Shown here piece by piece: positions 43,489-52,707 of a stretch of 64,000 nt of DNA (position 1 is its first letter; each line of letters begins with the position of its first letter). The position numbers and the translations under genes are program-made. The notes under the pieces are model-generated. The model was not told the DNA's origin, did no database searches, and saw only the letters and a list, made by a program, of their open reading frames with translations. The stretch is taken from contig NZ_LMPF01000003.1 of assembly GCF_001424345.1 (NCBI RefSeq), forward strand, positions 53,017-117,016. Direction: 5' to 3'. Origin of the DNA: Burkholderia sp. Leaf177 (GTDB lineage: Bacteria > Pseudomonadota > Gammaproteobacteria > Burkholderiales > Burkholderiaceae).

Positions 43489-44280
43489 ATGGCTGAACAA
43501 GACACCATTCTCGCGCTGGAAAACGTCAGCAAGTTCTTCGGCCGCGTGATCGCGCTGAACGGCGTCACGCTGCGTTTAAAACGTGGCGAAGTGCATTGCC
43601 TGCTGGGCGACAACGGCGCGGGCAAATCCACTTTGATCAAGACGCTCGCCGGGGTTCATACGCCCTCCTCGGGCGAATATCTCGTCGATGGAAAACCCGT
43701 GCGATTCGGCTCGCCAAAAGAAGCGCTCGACATGGGTATCGCGACGGTCTACCAGGATCTCGCGCTCGTGCCGCTGTTGTCCGTCGCGCGAAATTTTTTC
43801 ATGGGACGTGAGCCGCAGAAGAAGCTCCTCGGCTTCTTGAACGTGATGGATCTGGACCTCGCGGCGGAAACATCGACTGCACGTCTTTCCGAAATGGGCA
43901 TCAACGTGCGCGATGCGCATCAGCCTATCGGCACCATGTCGGGCGGCGAGAAGCAATGCCTCGCGATCGCGCGCGCGATTCATTTCGGCGCACGCGTTCT
44001 GATCCTCGATGAACCCACGGCCGCGCTCGGCGTGAAGCAATCGTTCAACGTACTGCGCCTGATCCATACCGCGCGCTCGAAAGGCATTTCCGTGATCTTC
44101 ATCACGCACAACGTGCATCACGCGTATCCCATCGGCGATTCGTTCACGCTGCTCAATCGCGGACGTTCCATGGGCACGTTCACCAAAGACACGATCACGA
44201 AGAACGAAGTCCTCGACATGATGGCGGGCGGCGCCGAGATGCAGCAAATGATGAGCGAACTCGAAGACGCTCCGGCTTGA
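43489..44280 (+). CDS. inositol/sugar ABC transporter ATP-binding protein (single domain)
   Basis: A 263-residue ATPase: Walker A GDNGAGKST, Q-loop TVYQDLALVP, signature MSGGEKQ, Walker B VLILDEPTAALG, and the H-loop IFITHNVHHAYP. It has one nucleotide-binding domain, whereas RbsA/AraG-type sugar ATPases have two, so it must work as a homodimer. GGAG precedes the ATG. It overlaps by 4 bases an in-frame extension of the next gene, whose real start is 44 bases further. Confidence 0.9.
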   Translation: MAEQDTILALENVSKFFGRVIALNGVTLRLKRGEVHCLLGDNGAGKSTLIKTLAGVHTPSSGEYLVDGKPVRFGSPKEALDMGIATVYQDLALVPLLSVARNFFMGREPQKKLLGFLNVMDLDLAAETSTARLSEMGINVRDAHQPIGTMSGGEKQCLAIARAIHFGARVLILDEPTAALGVKQSFNVLRLIHTARSKGISVIFITHNVHHAYPIGDSFTLLNRGRSMGTFTKDTITKNEVLDMMAGGAEMQQMMSELEDAPA

Positions 44281-44324
44281 ACGCTGGCGGCTTTTCAGGT
44301 TTTCATCTAATCAAAGGATCGGAC

Positions 44325-46319
44325 ATGGCATTGCATTCATCAACCGGATCGCGCTTCGCTGCCGGGCGATCGCGAGACATCGTGTGTCTCGGGCGGCTCG
44401 CGGTCGATCTCTACGCGCAGCAAGTCGGCGCACGGCTCGAAGATGTATCGAGTTTCGCGAAATACCTTGGCGGGTCGTCGGCGAATATTGCGTTCGGATG
44501 CGCGCGTCTCGGCCTCAAATCCGCGATGCTCTCCCGCGTCGGCAACGATCACATGGGCCGCTTTCTCACCGAAACGCTCGAACGCGAGGGTTGCGACACG
44601 AGTCACGTACGCATCGACCACGACCGGCTGACGGGTCTCGTGCTGCTCGGCATAGAAGATCGCGATACGTTCCCGCTCGTGTTCTATCGCGATGATTGCG
44701 CGGATATGGCCGTCGATGAAAACGACTTCGACGAAGCGTTCATTGCTTCTTCGAAAGCGCTGCTGATCACGGGCACGCACTTCTCCACGGATCAAGTGAA
44801 CCGCACGAGCCGGCGCGCACTGGATTACGCCCGCCGCAACCAGGTTCGCACGGTACTCGATATCGATTACCGGCCGGTACTGTGGGGTTTGACCGGCAAG
44901 GCCGATGGCGAAACACGCTTCGTCGCGAACGATGGCGTCACGGCGCATTTGCAAGGCATCCTGCCGCTGATAGACCTTGTTATCGGCACTGAAGAGGAGT
45001 TTCGGATTGCCGGCGGCAAGGACACGCTGATCGATGCATTGACCGCAGTCCGTTCCGTCACCGACGCAACGCTCGTCGTCAAGCGCGGACCAATGGGCTG
45101 CTCGATCATCGAAGGCGACATTCCCGTATCGATAGACGATGCACCCGTTCATGGCGGCGTGGAAGTCGAGGTGCTGAACGTGCTCGGCGCCGGCGATGCG
45201 TTCGCCTCCGGTTTCCTCGCCGGATGGTTGCGCGACGAACCCATGGACGTCTGCGCGCGCACGGCAAACGCGTGCGGCGGACTGGTGGTGTCGCGGCACG
45301 GTTGCGCACCGGCCATGCCCACGCCTGCCGAACTCAGCTACTTCCTGGAAGCCGCCCGCGCCGATCCTGTTCGCATGCGCCGCCCTGATCGCGATGCGAT
45401 GCTTGCGCGTTTGCATCGTGTGACGCCGGCGCGCAAACAATGGGATGAGGTGCTCGGATTTGCGTTCGATCATCGCAACCAGTTCTTCGATCTCGCGCAG
45501 CAAACCGGCGCGGATGAAACCCGTATCGCCGCGCTCAAAGGCTTGTTCGTGGAAGCCGTCGCGCAGACGGAAAAAGAACGCGGACTCAAAGGACGTATCG
45601 GCGTTTTGATCGATGACCGCTACGGCCAGGATGCGCTGAACGCGGCGACCGGACGCGGCTGGTGGATCGGCCGGCCGGTTGAACTGCCGGGTTCCATGCC
45701 GCTCGTGTTCGATCACGGCCGGTCGGTTGGAACCACGTTGATCGAGTGGCCGCGCGAGCATGTTGCGAAGTGCCTGGTTCACTATCATCCCGATCATCTG
45801 CACGATATCCGCCTTGAACAGGAAGCGCAGATTCGCGCGCTGTACGACGCGGTTCAGGCGAGCGGTCACGAGTTGCTGCTCGAAGTGATCGTGCCGAAAA
45901 ACGGTCCGCCGATCGCGGACGATACCGCGCTGCGTTCGCTGAAACGGCTGTATAACCTCGGCATCTATCCCGAGTGGTGGAAGCTCGAACCCATGAGCGC
46001 AACGCAATGGGAAGCGGTCGATGCGTTGATTGCCGAGCGTGATCCTGCGTGTCGCGGCGTGGTGCTGCTGGGGTTATCGGCGGCGGTCGACCAGCTTTGC
46101 GAAGGGTTCAAACCAGCGGCTTTATCGAAGATGTGTCGCGGATTTACGGTTGGACGCACGATCTTTCATGAGCCGAGTCACGCGTGGCTCGCCGGGAAGA
46201 TCGACGATGCCGAACTCATCGCGAGCGTTCGGCGCACGTTCGAAACGCTGATCGATGCCTGGACGGACGCACGCGCCGCCCAGCATCCGAAAGCCACGGC
46301 GCAGGAGCAGGCAGCATGA
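44325..46319 (+). CDS. iolC: bifunctional 5-dehydro-2-deoxygluconokinase / phosphoaldolase (IolC-DUF2090 fusion)
   Basis: A 664-residue fusion. Residues about 15-330 are a PfkB kinase: VCLGRLAVDLYA, KYLGGSSANIAFGCARLG and the catalytic loop NVLGAGDAFASGF. Residues about 345-655 are DUF2090, a TIM-barrel aldolase-like domain (FAFDHRNQFFDLAQQTGA, EVIVPKNGPP, PEWWKLEPMSATQWEAV). The kinase phosphorylates 5-dehydro-2-deoxygluconate; the second half is expected to do the IolJ aldolase step, giving dihydroxyacetone phosphate and malonate semialdehyde. Such fusions are known in proteobacteria. ATG with AAGGA 6 bases upstream. Its stop overlaps the iolD start. Confidence 0.92.
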   Translation: MALHSSTGSRFAAGRSRDIVCLGRLAVDLYAQQVGARLEDVSSFAKYLGGSSANIAFGCARLGLKSAMLSRVGNDHMGRFLTETLEREGCDTSHVRIDHDRLTGLVLLGIEDRDTFPLVFYRDDCADMAVDENDFDEAFIASSKALLITGTHFSTDQVNRTSRRALDYARRNQVRTVLDIDYRPVLWGLTGKADGETRFVANDGVTAHLQGILPLIDLVIGTEEEFRIAGGKDTLIDALTAVRSVTDATLVVKRGPMGCSIIEGDIPVSIDDAPVHGGVEVEVLNVLGAGDAFASGFLAGWLRDEPMDVCARTANACGGLVVSRHGCAPAMPTPAELSYFLEAARADPVRMRRPDRDAMLARLHRVTPARKQWDEVLGFAFDHRNQFFDLAQQTGADETRIAALKGLFVEAVAQTEKERGLKGRIGVLIDDRYGQDALNAATGRGWWIGRPVELPGSMPLVFDHGRSVGTTLIEWPREHVAKCLVHYHPDHLHDIRLEQEAQIRALYDAVQASGHELLLEVIVPKNGPPIADDTALRSLKRLYNLGIYPEWWKLEPMSATQWEAVDALIAERDPACRGVVLLGLSAAVDQLCEGFKPAALSKMCRGFTVGRTIFHEPSHAWLAGKIDDAELIASVRRTFETLIDAWTDARAAQHPKATAQEQAA

Positions 46320-48178
46320 ACAGCACGATCCGTTTGACCGCGGCGCAGGCGCTGGTCCGCTACCTTGCCGCGCAACAGACCGAGGACGGCGAGCCGCTCT
46401 TCGGCGGCGTTTTTGCGATCTTCGGTCATGGCAATGTCGCGGGCATGGGCGAGGCTTTGTATGCGCATCGCGAGACCTTGCCGACCTATCGCGCGCACAA
46501 CGAACAGGCGATGGCGCACGCGGCCATTGCATTTGCGAAGGCAAATTTCCGCCGGCGAATGATGGCGGTGACCACGTCCATTGGTCCGGGCGCGACGAAC
46601 CTCGTGACGGCCGCCGCGCTCGCGCACGTGAACCGCTTGCCCGTGTTGCTGCTGCCCGGCGATATCTTCGTGTCGCGCGCGCCCGATCCCGTTCTGCAAC
46701 AAGTGGAAGATTTCGCCGATGGCAACGTGTCCGCAAACGATACGTTAAAACCCGTCTCGCGTTACTTCGACCGCATCGTGCATCCTGCGCAGTTGTTGAG
46801 CGCATTGCCTCGCGCAATCCGCGTGCTGACCGATGCCGCGCTGTGCGGCCCCGTCACGCTCGCGTTGCCGCAAGACGTGCAGGCGATGGCATACGACTAT
46901 CCCGAATCGTTCTTCGAACCGCGCGTGGTTTCGTTCCACGCGCCCTCACCCGCAGCCGATGACATCACGCGCGCCGCCACCGCATTGCGCGCGGCGAAAA
47001 AGCCGTTTCTCGTGTCGGGCGGCGGTGTGCTTTATGGCTTGGCGACCGAAGCGATGCGCTCATTTTCCGAACGTCATGGCATTCCCGTCGCGGAAACGCA
47101 GGCGGGAAAAGGCGCGCTTGAATGGAATCATCCGCTGAATCTGGGTGGTATCGGCGTGACCGGTTCGGAAGCCGCGAACGCGTTGGCGAACGACGCCGAT
47201 TGTGTGCTCGCGGTCGGCACGCGGCTGCAGGATTTCACGACGGGATCGAATACGCTGTTCGCGCGGGCGCAACTTATCGGCATCAATGCAAACGCGTTCG
47301 ATGCCTTGAAACAAGGCGCTTTGGCGGTAGAAGCCGATGCCCGTCTCGCACTGGAAGCGCTGAGCGCCGCGCTCGGCGACTGGCGTGCGTCGCCGCCCTG
47401 GACCGTGCGCGCGAACGAACTTGCCGACAGCTGGCGTTCGACCGTCGACCAGGTCACAAACGCGCCGCAGCGGGACAATACCTTGCCGCGTGAAGCCGAT
47501 GTCATCGGCGCCGTGCAGCGTTCCAGTGAACAATCGACGGCCAACGACATCGTGGTTTGCGCGGCCGGAACCTTGCCGGCCGATCTGCAAAAGCTCTGGC
47601 GGACGAGCACGCCGGGCGGTTATCACGTCGAATACGGTTACTCGTGCATGGGCTACGAAGTCGCCGGCGCGCTCGGCGCGAAGCTGGCGCGGCCGGAACG
47701 CGAAGTGATCGTGATCGTGGGCGACGGCAGCTATCTGATGATGAACAGCGAGCTTGCAACGTCGGTAATGCTCGGCGCCAAGATCATCGTCGTGTTGCTC
47801 GATAACCGCGGTTACGGCTGCATCAACCGTTTGCAGCAAGCATGCGGCGGCGCGCCGTTCAACAACCTGCTAGCCGATAGCCGTCAGGGACCGGAAGGGG
47901 CGCCTGCCATCGACTTCGCAATGCACGCGCGCTCGCTTGGCGCGACGGCGGAACACGTTGCGAATATCGATGAACTCGAAGCCGCGATGCAACGCGCGCG
48001 GGCATCGACGAAATCGTATCTTGTCAGCATCGATACCGACCCCGCGCGTCCAACGGAAGAAGGCGGCTGGTGGTGGGAAGTCGCGGTGCCTGAAGTGTCG
48101 TCGCGGGAAGCGGTGCGCTCGGCGCGCGCGGACTACGAGAAAAAACTCACGGCGCGCTCGAAGCGCACGAAGGAATAA
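46316..48178 (+). CDS. iolD: 3D-(3,5/4)-trihydroxycyclohexane-1,2-dione acylhydrolase
   Basis: A 620-residue thiamine diphosphate enzyme. The N-terminal Pyr domain has the active-site Glu in YRAHNEQAMAHAA; the centre holds FVSRAPDPVLQQVEDF; the C-terminal PP domain has the cofactor motif IVGDGSYLMMNSELATSV followed by LLDNRGYGC. It opens the ring of the diketone made by IolE. Start ATG overlaps the iolC stop (ATGA). Length matches the family. Confidence 0.94.
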   Translation: MNSTIRLTAAQALVRYLAAQQTEDGEPLFGGVFAIFGHGNVAGMGEALYAHRETLPTYRAHNEQAMAHAAIAFAKANFRRRMMAVTTSIGPGATNLVTAAALAHVNRLPVLLLPGDIFVSRAPDPVLQQVEDFADGNVSANDTLKPVSRYFDRIVHPAQLLSALPRAIRVLTDAALCGPVTLALPQDVQAMAYDYPESFFEPRVVSFHAPSPAADDITRAATALRAAKKPFLVSGGGVLYGLATEAMRSFSERHGIPVAETQAGKGALEWNHPLNLGGIGVTGSEAANALANDADCVLAVGTRLQDFTTGSNTLFARAQLIGINANAFDALKQGALAVEADARLALEALSAALGDWRASPPWTVRANELADSWRSTVDQVTNAPQRDNTLPREADVIGAVQRSSEQSTANDIVVCAAGTLPADLQKLWRTSTPGGYHVEYGYSCMGYEVAGALGAKLARPEREVIVIVGDGSYLMMNSELATSVMLGAKIIVVLLDNRGYGCINRLQQACGGAPFNNLLADSRQGPEGAPAIDFAMHARSLGATAEHVANIDELEAAMQRARASTKSYLVSIDTDPARPTEEGGWWWEVAVPEVSSREAVRSARADYEKKLTARSKRTKE

Positions 48179-48181
48179 CAG

Positions 48182-49087
48182 ATGAGCACGTTCGATGTAC
48201 GTATCGGCATCAATCCGCTTTCATGGATGAACGACGACCTTCCTTCGCTTGGCGGCGAGACGCCGTTGAGCGTTGCGCTTACCGAAGGGAAAAAGATCGG
48301 CTACGAAGGCTTTGAACTCGGCAACAAGTTTCCGCGTGAACCGGACGCGTTGAAAAAATTGCTGGGCGAACATGATCTGGCGCTCGTCTCCGGCTGGTAT
48401 TCCGGCCGTCTAGCCGAGCGCAGCGCGGAGGACGAGATCGCGGCGGTGGGTCCGCATCTCGACCTGCTCGCGAAGAACGGTGCCACGGTAATGGTCTACG
48501 GCGAAGTCGCGGATTCGATTCAAGGTTCGCCGCACCCGCTCTATCAGCGTCCGCGTTTTTTCTCGGAAGACCGCTGGAACGAATATGCAGAACGCCTGAA
48601 CAAATTCGCCGAATACACTCGCTCCTTAGGGGTTCGCGTTGCATATCACCATCACATGGGCGCGTACGTTGAGACGCCGGGCGACGTGGACAAGCTGATG
48701 AGCCTGACCCATGATTCAGTCGGCCTGCTATTCGATGCAGGGCACATCACGTTCGCGGGCGGCGATCCGCTTGTCATGCTCGACAAACACATCAGCCGTG
48801 TATGTCATGTCCATTGCAAGGACGTTCGGCCGGACATCATCAAGCTTGCGCGCAACCGCAACTGGAGTTTCCTCGACTCGGTCATCAACGGCGCGTTCAC
48901 CGTTCCGGGCGATGGCGCCGTCGATTTTCCATCGATCATCGCGCGATTGAAACAACACGGTTACCACGGCTGGCTCGTGGTCGAAGCCGAACAGGATCCC
49001 GTTATCGCGACGAGTTACGCGTATGCCGAGAAAGGCTATGAGACGCTGCGCACGCTCGTCGATCAATCACTTCAGGAGGCAGCATGA
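48182..49087 (+). CDS. iolE: myo-inosose-2 dehydratase
   Basis: A 301-residue xylose isomerase-like TIM barrel. RIGINPLSWMNDDLPSLGG at the start, GFELGNKFP, YHHHMGAYVETPGDV, LLFDAGHITFAGGDP and VEAEQDP carry the metal-binding Glu/Asp/His set. It dehydrates scyllo-inosose to the diketone used by IolD. Three bases separate it from iolD, and its stop overlaps the iolB start by 4 bases. Confidence 0.94.
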   Translation: MSTFDVRIGINPLSWMNDDLPSLGGETPLSVALTEGKKIGYEGFELGNKFPREPDALKKLLGEHDLALVSGWYSGRLAERSAEDEIAAVGPHLDLLAKNGATVMVYGEVADSIQGSPHPLYQRPRFFSEDRWNEYAERLNKFAEYTRSLGVRVAYHHHMGAYVETPGDVDKLMSLTHDSVGLLFDAGHITFAGGDPLVMLDKHISRVCHVHCKDVRPDIIKLARNRNWSFLDSVINGAFTVPGDGAVDFPSIIARLKQHGYHGWLVVEAEQDPVIATSYAYAEKGYETLRTLVDQSLQEAA

Positions 49088-49893
49088 GCCTGCTCGTCAA
49101 GGCATCGCGCGAAGGTCAGACTATCGCGCGCGTCACGCCGGAAACCGCGTTGTGGAAGCACGTGGGTTTCGCGGCTTACAGACTCGAAACCGGCGATATT
49201 GTGTATGTGCATGAAGCGAAACGCGAGGTGTGTATCGTCGTGTTGTCGGGGACGGTGAGCATTGAAGCCGGCGATCAGAAATGGGAAAAACTCGGTTCGC
49301 GTGACAGCGTGTTCGAGGACACCGCGCCCTACGCCGTTTATCTGCCGCCGAAGCTCGCCGCGACCGTGCGCGCGGATCGCGATGCCGAGATCGGCGTAGC
49401 CAGCGCGCCTGCTACGGGCAAGTATCCGCCGCGCCTTATCGAGCCTTCGCACATGAAACGCTCGACTCGCGGCAAAGGCGCGAATACGCGATACGTATGC
49501 GATATTCTTCCGCAAACCGAACTCGCCGAAGGGCTGCTCGTAGTCGAAGTGAAGACGCCGGGCGGCCATGCATCGAGTTATCCGCCGCACAAGCACGACA
49601 AGGACAACGTGCCGGTGGAAAGTTCGCTTGAAGAGACTTATTACCATCGGCTGAATCCGCCGCAAGGTTTTGCGTTCCAGCGTGTCTATACCGACGAACG
49701 CGATATAGATGAAACCATGGCCGTTGAAGATCATGACGTGGTCATGGTGCCGCGTGGTTATCATCCGGTCGTAGTGCCGTATGGTTACGACAACTATTAC
49801 CTCAACGTGATGGCCGGCGACAAACGCACGTGGCACTTCAAGAACGATCCGAAGCACGAGTGGATTGTAGAGCGGGATAGCAAGGCTCTTTAG
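49084..49893 (+). CDS. iolB: 5-deoxy-glucuronate isomerase
   Basis: A 269-residue bicupin. VGFAAYRLETGDIVYVHEA and the metal-binding cupin motif SSYPPHKHDKDN with ESSLEETYYHR and HDVVMVPRGYHPV are typical. It isomerises 5-deoxy-glucuronate to 5-dehydro-2-deoxygluconate, the IolC substrate. Coupled to iolE (ATGA). Last gene of the operon; its stop overlaps tail-to-tail the stop of the convergent APS kinase gene, with no terminator between. Confidence 0.93.
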   Translation: MSLLVKASREGQTIARVTPETALWKHVGFAAYRLETGDIVYVHEAKREVCIVVLSGTVSIEAGDQKWEKLGSRDSVFEDTAPYAVYLPPKLAATVRADRDAEIGVASAPATGKYPPRLIEPSHMKRSTRGKGANTRYVCDILPQTELAEGLLVVEVKTPGGHASSYPPHKHDKDNVPVESSLEETYYHRLNPPQGFAFQRVYTDERDIDETMAVEDHDVVMVPRGYHPVVVPYGYDNYYLNVMAGDKRTWHFKNDPKHEWIVERDSKAL

Positions 49894-50432
49894 GCAGCAA
49901 AATCCCACGTATGCCCGCTCTTTGAAAAATAATGCGCTTCGAGGTAGAACATCGCCTCGTCAACAGAAACAGTTTCAGTTTGAATGGCAAAGTCCGGTTG
50001 TAATGGCGGCTCGTATGGATCGTCGCAGCCAGTGAGCCCGCTTATCTTGCCGGCCTTCGCAAGGGCGTAGAGTCCTTTTGGATCGCGCGCCATGCACGTG
50101 CGTAGATCCGTATCTATGAAGACGTCAGCGCAGCGACTGCGGCCAATACTGAGAAGCGCCGCGTCCCGCTCCGTCCTGTACGGCGAGATGGCGCTGACGA
50201 ACACAATGAAGCCATCGTCAGTCATCAAGCGCGCCACCTCGCCAATACGCCGCACATTCTCCGCCCTGTCGCCCCGCGAGAATCCCAGATCGCTGTTCAT
50301 GGCGTGGCGCAATTCGTCGCCATCGAGAACACAGACCTTATAACCGCGCTCGCGCAGATCCTCCGCTGTCCGGACCGCAATGGTTGTCTTTCCCGCGGCC
50401 GGCAACCCGGTTAGCCAATAACAGAATCCCAT
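49890..50432 (-). CDS. cysC: adenylyl-sulfate (APS) kinase
   Basis: A 180-residue P-loop kinase: GLPAAGKTTIA (Walker A), VLDGDELRHAMNSDLGFSRGDR (the family's LDGDxxR and following signature), FVSAISPYRTERD, DVFIDTDLRTCMARDPKGLYA. It phosphorylates APS to PAPS for sulfate reduction or sulfation. I chose the ATG with AGGAGG 9 bases upstream; an upstream Met exists. No cysD/cysN/cysNC gene is nearby, so the source of APS is elsewhere. The neighbourhood is a junction zone with a broken efflux gene. Family certain, pathway role unclear. Confidence 0.88.
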   Translation of the reverse strand: MGFCYWLTGLPAAGKTTIAVRTAEDLRERGYKVCVLDGDELRHAMNSDLGFSRGDRAENVRRIGEVARLMTDDGFIVFVSAISPYRTERDAALLSIGRSRCADVFIDTDLRTCMARDPKGLYALAKAGKISGLTGCDDPYEPPLQPDFAIQTETVSVDEAMFYLEAHYFSKSGHTWDFAA

Positions 50433-50513
50433 CTGATTCCCCTCCTGACTTTCTTTCCGACTTATCGTCTTATGCATGCTCGCGTCCTGTTTAAGGTGTG
50501 TTCCAACCCGCCG

Positions 50514-51432
50514 TCATGGCATGTCGCGCGGGCCCAGCCGACCAAGACTGCCCGCGAGCCGCAAGCGGGCCGCGCGCCAGTCCGTCAGCGCCTGCACGCG
50601 TTGCTGTTGTGCATTCGCAAGCGCGGTCTGCGTATTGAGTAGTTCGAGAATATTGCCCACTCCCGCTTGATATCGCCGTTGAGCTGCGACAAACGAACGC
50701 TGCGCGATGTCGAGCAACGTGGCGCTGTCCTTCACCGTCTCGGTCGACGTCTGCACCCCCTGATAACTGTTCCAGACTTCAAGTCCGGCCTGCTGACGGG
50801 CGTCGTCGAGCGTGTCCTGCTGCTTTTCCAGTTGCGCCTGCGTTTGCCGGATCTGGTAGTTGCGGCTGAACCCTTCGAAGAACGGAATAGTGACCTGCAC
50901 GCCGACATACCATTCGTGCCCGTTGGCCGGGTATTCCGGGATGCCCAGGCCCAGGCTGGCCGGCTGGTTGTCACGGCTGTATTTCGAAACCAGACTGAAG
51001 TTGGGAAGCCCCTGCGCGCGAGTCTGATCGACTTTGGCGGCTGCGGCGTCCACCTGGGCCTCTGCAGCAAGCACCGTGGGATGCGTGCGGCGGGCGTCAT
51101 CGATCAGATCGCCCAGGGATTGGGTGAAGGCGGCGTCGGGTTGCACGCCTTCAGTGACGGCGGGCAAAGTCAGTGGCACGTCCGGCAAGAGGCTCATGTC
51201 GGCGGCGAGGGTCCCTGCGGCGGCTTGCCAAGTACCGTTTGCCTTGTTGCGGCCGAGCACGGCCTGCATGTAAGCGGTTTGCGCCTGCAGCGCATCGGAG
51301 ATCGGCGCTATGCCACGGTCTACGCGGGCCAACGCGGCGTGGGCGCTATCGGCTGCCATGTGCTCGATATCGACGGTTGCCGCGAGCGCGCCCTGCGCTG
51401 CCTGAGCTGCGTAGTAATCCTTGTATATGCGG
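50514..51432 (-). pseudogene. 5'-truncated TolC-family outer membrane efflux protein
   Basis: The remaining roughly 300 residues are the C-terminal half of an outer membrane efflux factor: AQTAYMQAVLGRNKANGTWQ, the repeat-like ARRTHPTVLAAEAQVDAAAAKVDQTRAQGLPNF, VTIPFFEGFSRNYQIRQTQAQ and NILELLNTQTALANAQQQRV. Upstream of the first Met (51359) coding sense continues (YKDYYAAQAAQGAL) until an in-frame TAA, where the family's first half, signal peptide included, is missing and AT-rich DNA begins. It cannot make a functional trimeric channel as it stands. Truncation was probably caused by insertion or replacement of the AT-rich segment. Confidence 0.85.
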
Positions 51433-51546
51433 AATTACTTAACATTGGTAATCTGATGTTGTCGGCATGTTCTTTCCAATAGAAAGGTTCGTCTTAAATA
51501 ATTAGATCGTCAATCTTGCTGATAAACCTAACAATACAATTCAACA

Positions 51547-52707
51547 CTAGTTAAAGATTGAAATATAATTCTCATGAACGACTGCTAGCGACCCCTTCGA
51601 CGAGTATCGGAGATCGAATGTATGAGGCAAATTTCGGTTGAAAATATAGTGAGCTCCATTGTTGTCGATGGCCCAAAGACTCAATCCAGAATCGTCTCCG
51701 ATCGCAAGCACGTTGGTATGCGGTTTCCAGGCAAACGCCCGGACCGTTGGAGGTGTATCCATCAATTCTGTATGCTGTTCAAAATCGACGATCGACGCAA
51801 CCTGTTCTCCACTATTCACATTCCATACGGTTGCGGTCACAGGCCCAAAACGGTTAAACCCTGTCCTATATCTGCCGACAGCCATATATTTTCCGTCAGA
51901 TGAAAACGATATCGGATCGCAGGCTAGACTATTCCCTGAATCTGAATAGATACGAATGGATCGAACCAGCAAACCGCTATCAACGGTATAAAAATACGCT
52001 AGTCCATCACTTGTTCCTACGACCAACGTTTTTCCGTCGGGGGTGAACGCTAATGAACTCGCAAAATGTGGAGATGTCTTGAGCATCGGAATTTTGATGC
52101 GCTGCGTTAGATTCCCGCTCAGCGAGTCATATATAAAAATATTTCGCATCGGCCGAATTCCAGCTACTCGATGCGTCACGGCAGAAACCGCAAATTGATC
52201 GGTTATCTTCACTGACAGGTCTTTGGGAGGATAACTAAGATTTGGTAGATACCGTTTATGCTGTCCCGTTCGCCAGTCCCATTCAATCAACGAAAAAATT
52301 TGCAAGCTGCTATATTTCGGGGCGGTTAGCGTTGTATTTGCATAACGTGCATCTTTTGAATAATCACCACCCGGAGCGGCCGTCAACAAACTACCGTCAG
52401 ACAAAAAATCAAATGAGTTGTTTGAATATCCGCCCGCGTATCGCATAAATTGCTTGATACGCTGCCACGACAAAGCGCTCCATGTCGTTATGGTTCCGCC
52501 ATAGTTGCTTAACGCCGCGAGCACGGTCCCATCGTCATTCCAGGCAACCGCGTTTACGGATGCCGTCATGTCAAATCGCTTTATTTCATGAAGAACTTGC
52601 GGTTCGTCGTAGAATTCAGCGAGTTTTGCATTCTGAACGACCGTGCCATGACAAGCGGTTGCAAAGAATAAAAACGTTAATACTGCTGATCGGACCGCAT
52701 AACGCAT
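51547..52707 (-). CDS. WD40-like repeat protein, putative lipoprotein
   Basis: About 386 residues. The N-terminus MRYAVRSAVLTFLFFATAC looks like a lipoprotein signal with Cys19 as the lipidation site, although the -3 residue Ala is not ideal. Several WD40-type blades can be seen: ASVNAVAWNDDGTVLAAL, SSLAFTPDGKTLVVGTSDG, PISFSSDGKYMAVGR with VTATVWNVNSGE, and VRAFAWKPHTNVLAIGDDSG with LSLWAIDN. A beta-propeller exposed at the periplasm or outer membrane is likely; a partner is not apparent. Codon use and base composition are clearly more AT-rich than in neighbours, suggesting acquisition. The frame is open for 72 codons upstream without signal features. Confidence 0.7.
   Translation of the reverse strand: MRYAVRSAVLTFLFFATACHGTVVQNAKLAEFYDEPQVLHEIKRFDMTASVNAVAWNDDGTVLAALSNYGGTITTWSALSWQRIKQFMRYAGGYSNNSFDFLSDGSLLTAAPGGDYSKDARYANTTLTAPKYSSLQIFSLIEWDWRTGQHKRYLPNLSYPPKDLSVKITDQFAVSAVTHRVAGIRPMRNIFIYDSLSGNLTQRIKIPMLKTSPHFASSLAFTPDGKTLVVGTSDGLAYFYTVDSGLLVRSIRIYSDSGNSLACDPISFSSDGKYMAVGRYRTGFNRFGPVTATVWNVNSGEQVASIVDFEQHTELMDTPPTVRAFAWKPHTNVLAIGDDSGLSLWAIDNNGAHYIFNRNLPHTFDLRYSSKGSLAVVHENYISIFN

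Noticed and set aside
44340..46007. 555-codon minus-strand frame opposite iolC
   Set aside because: Arg/His-rich antisense shadow of the kinase-aldolase fusion, no motifs and no ribosome-binding site.
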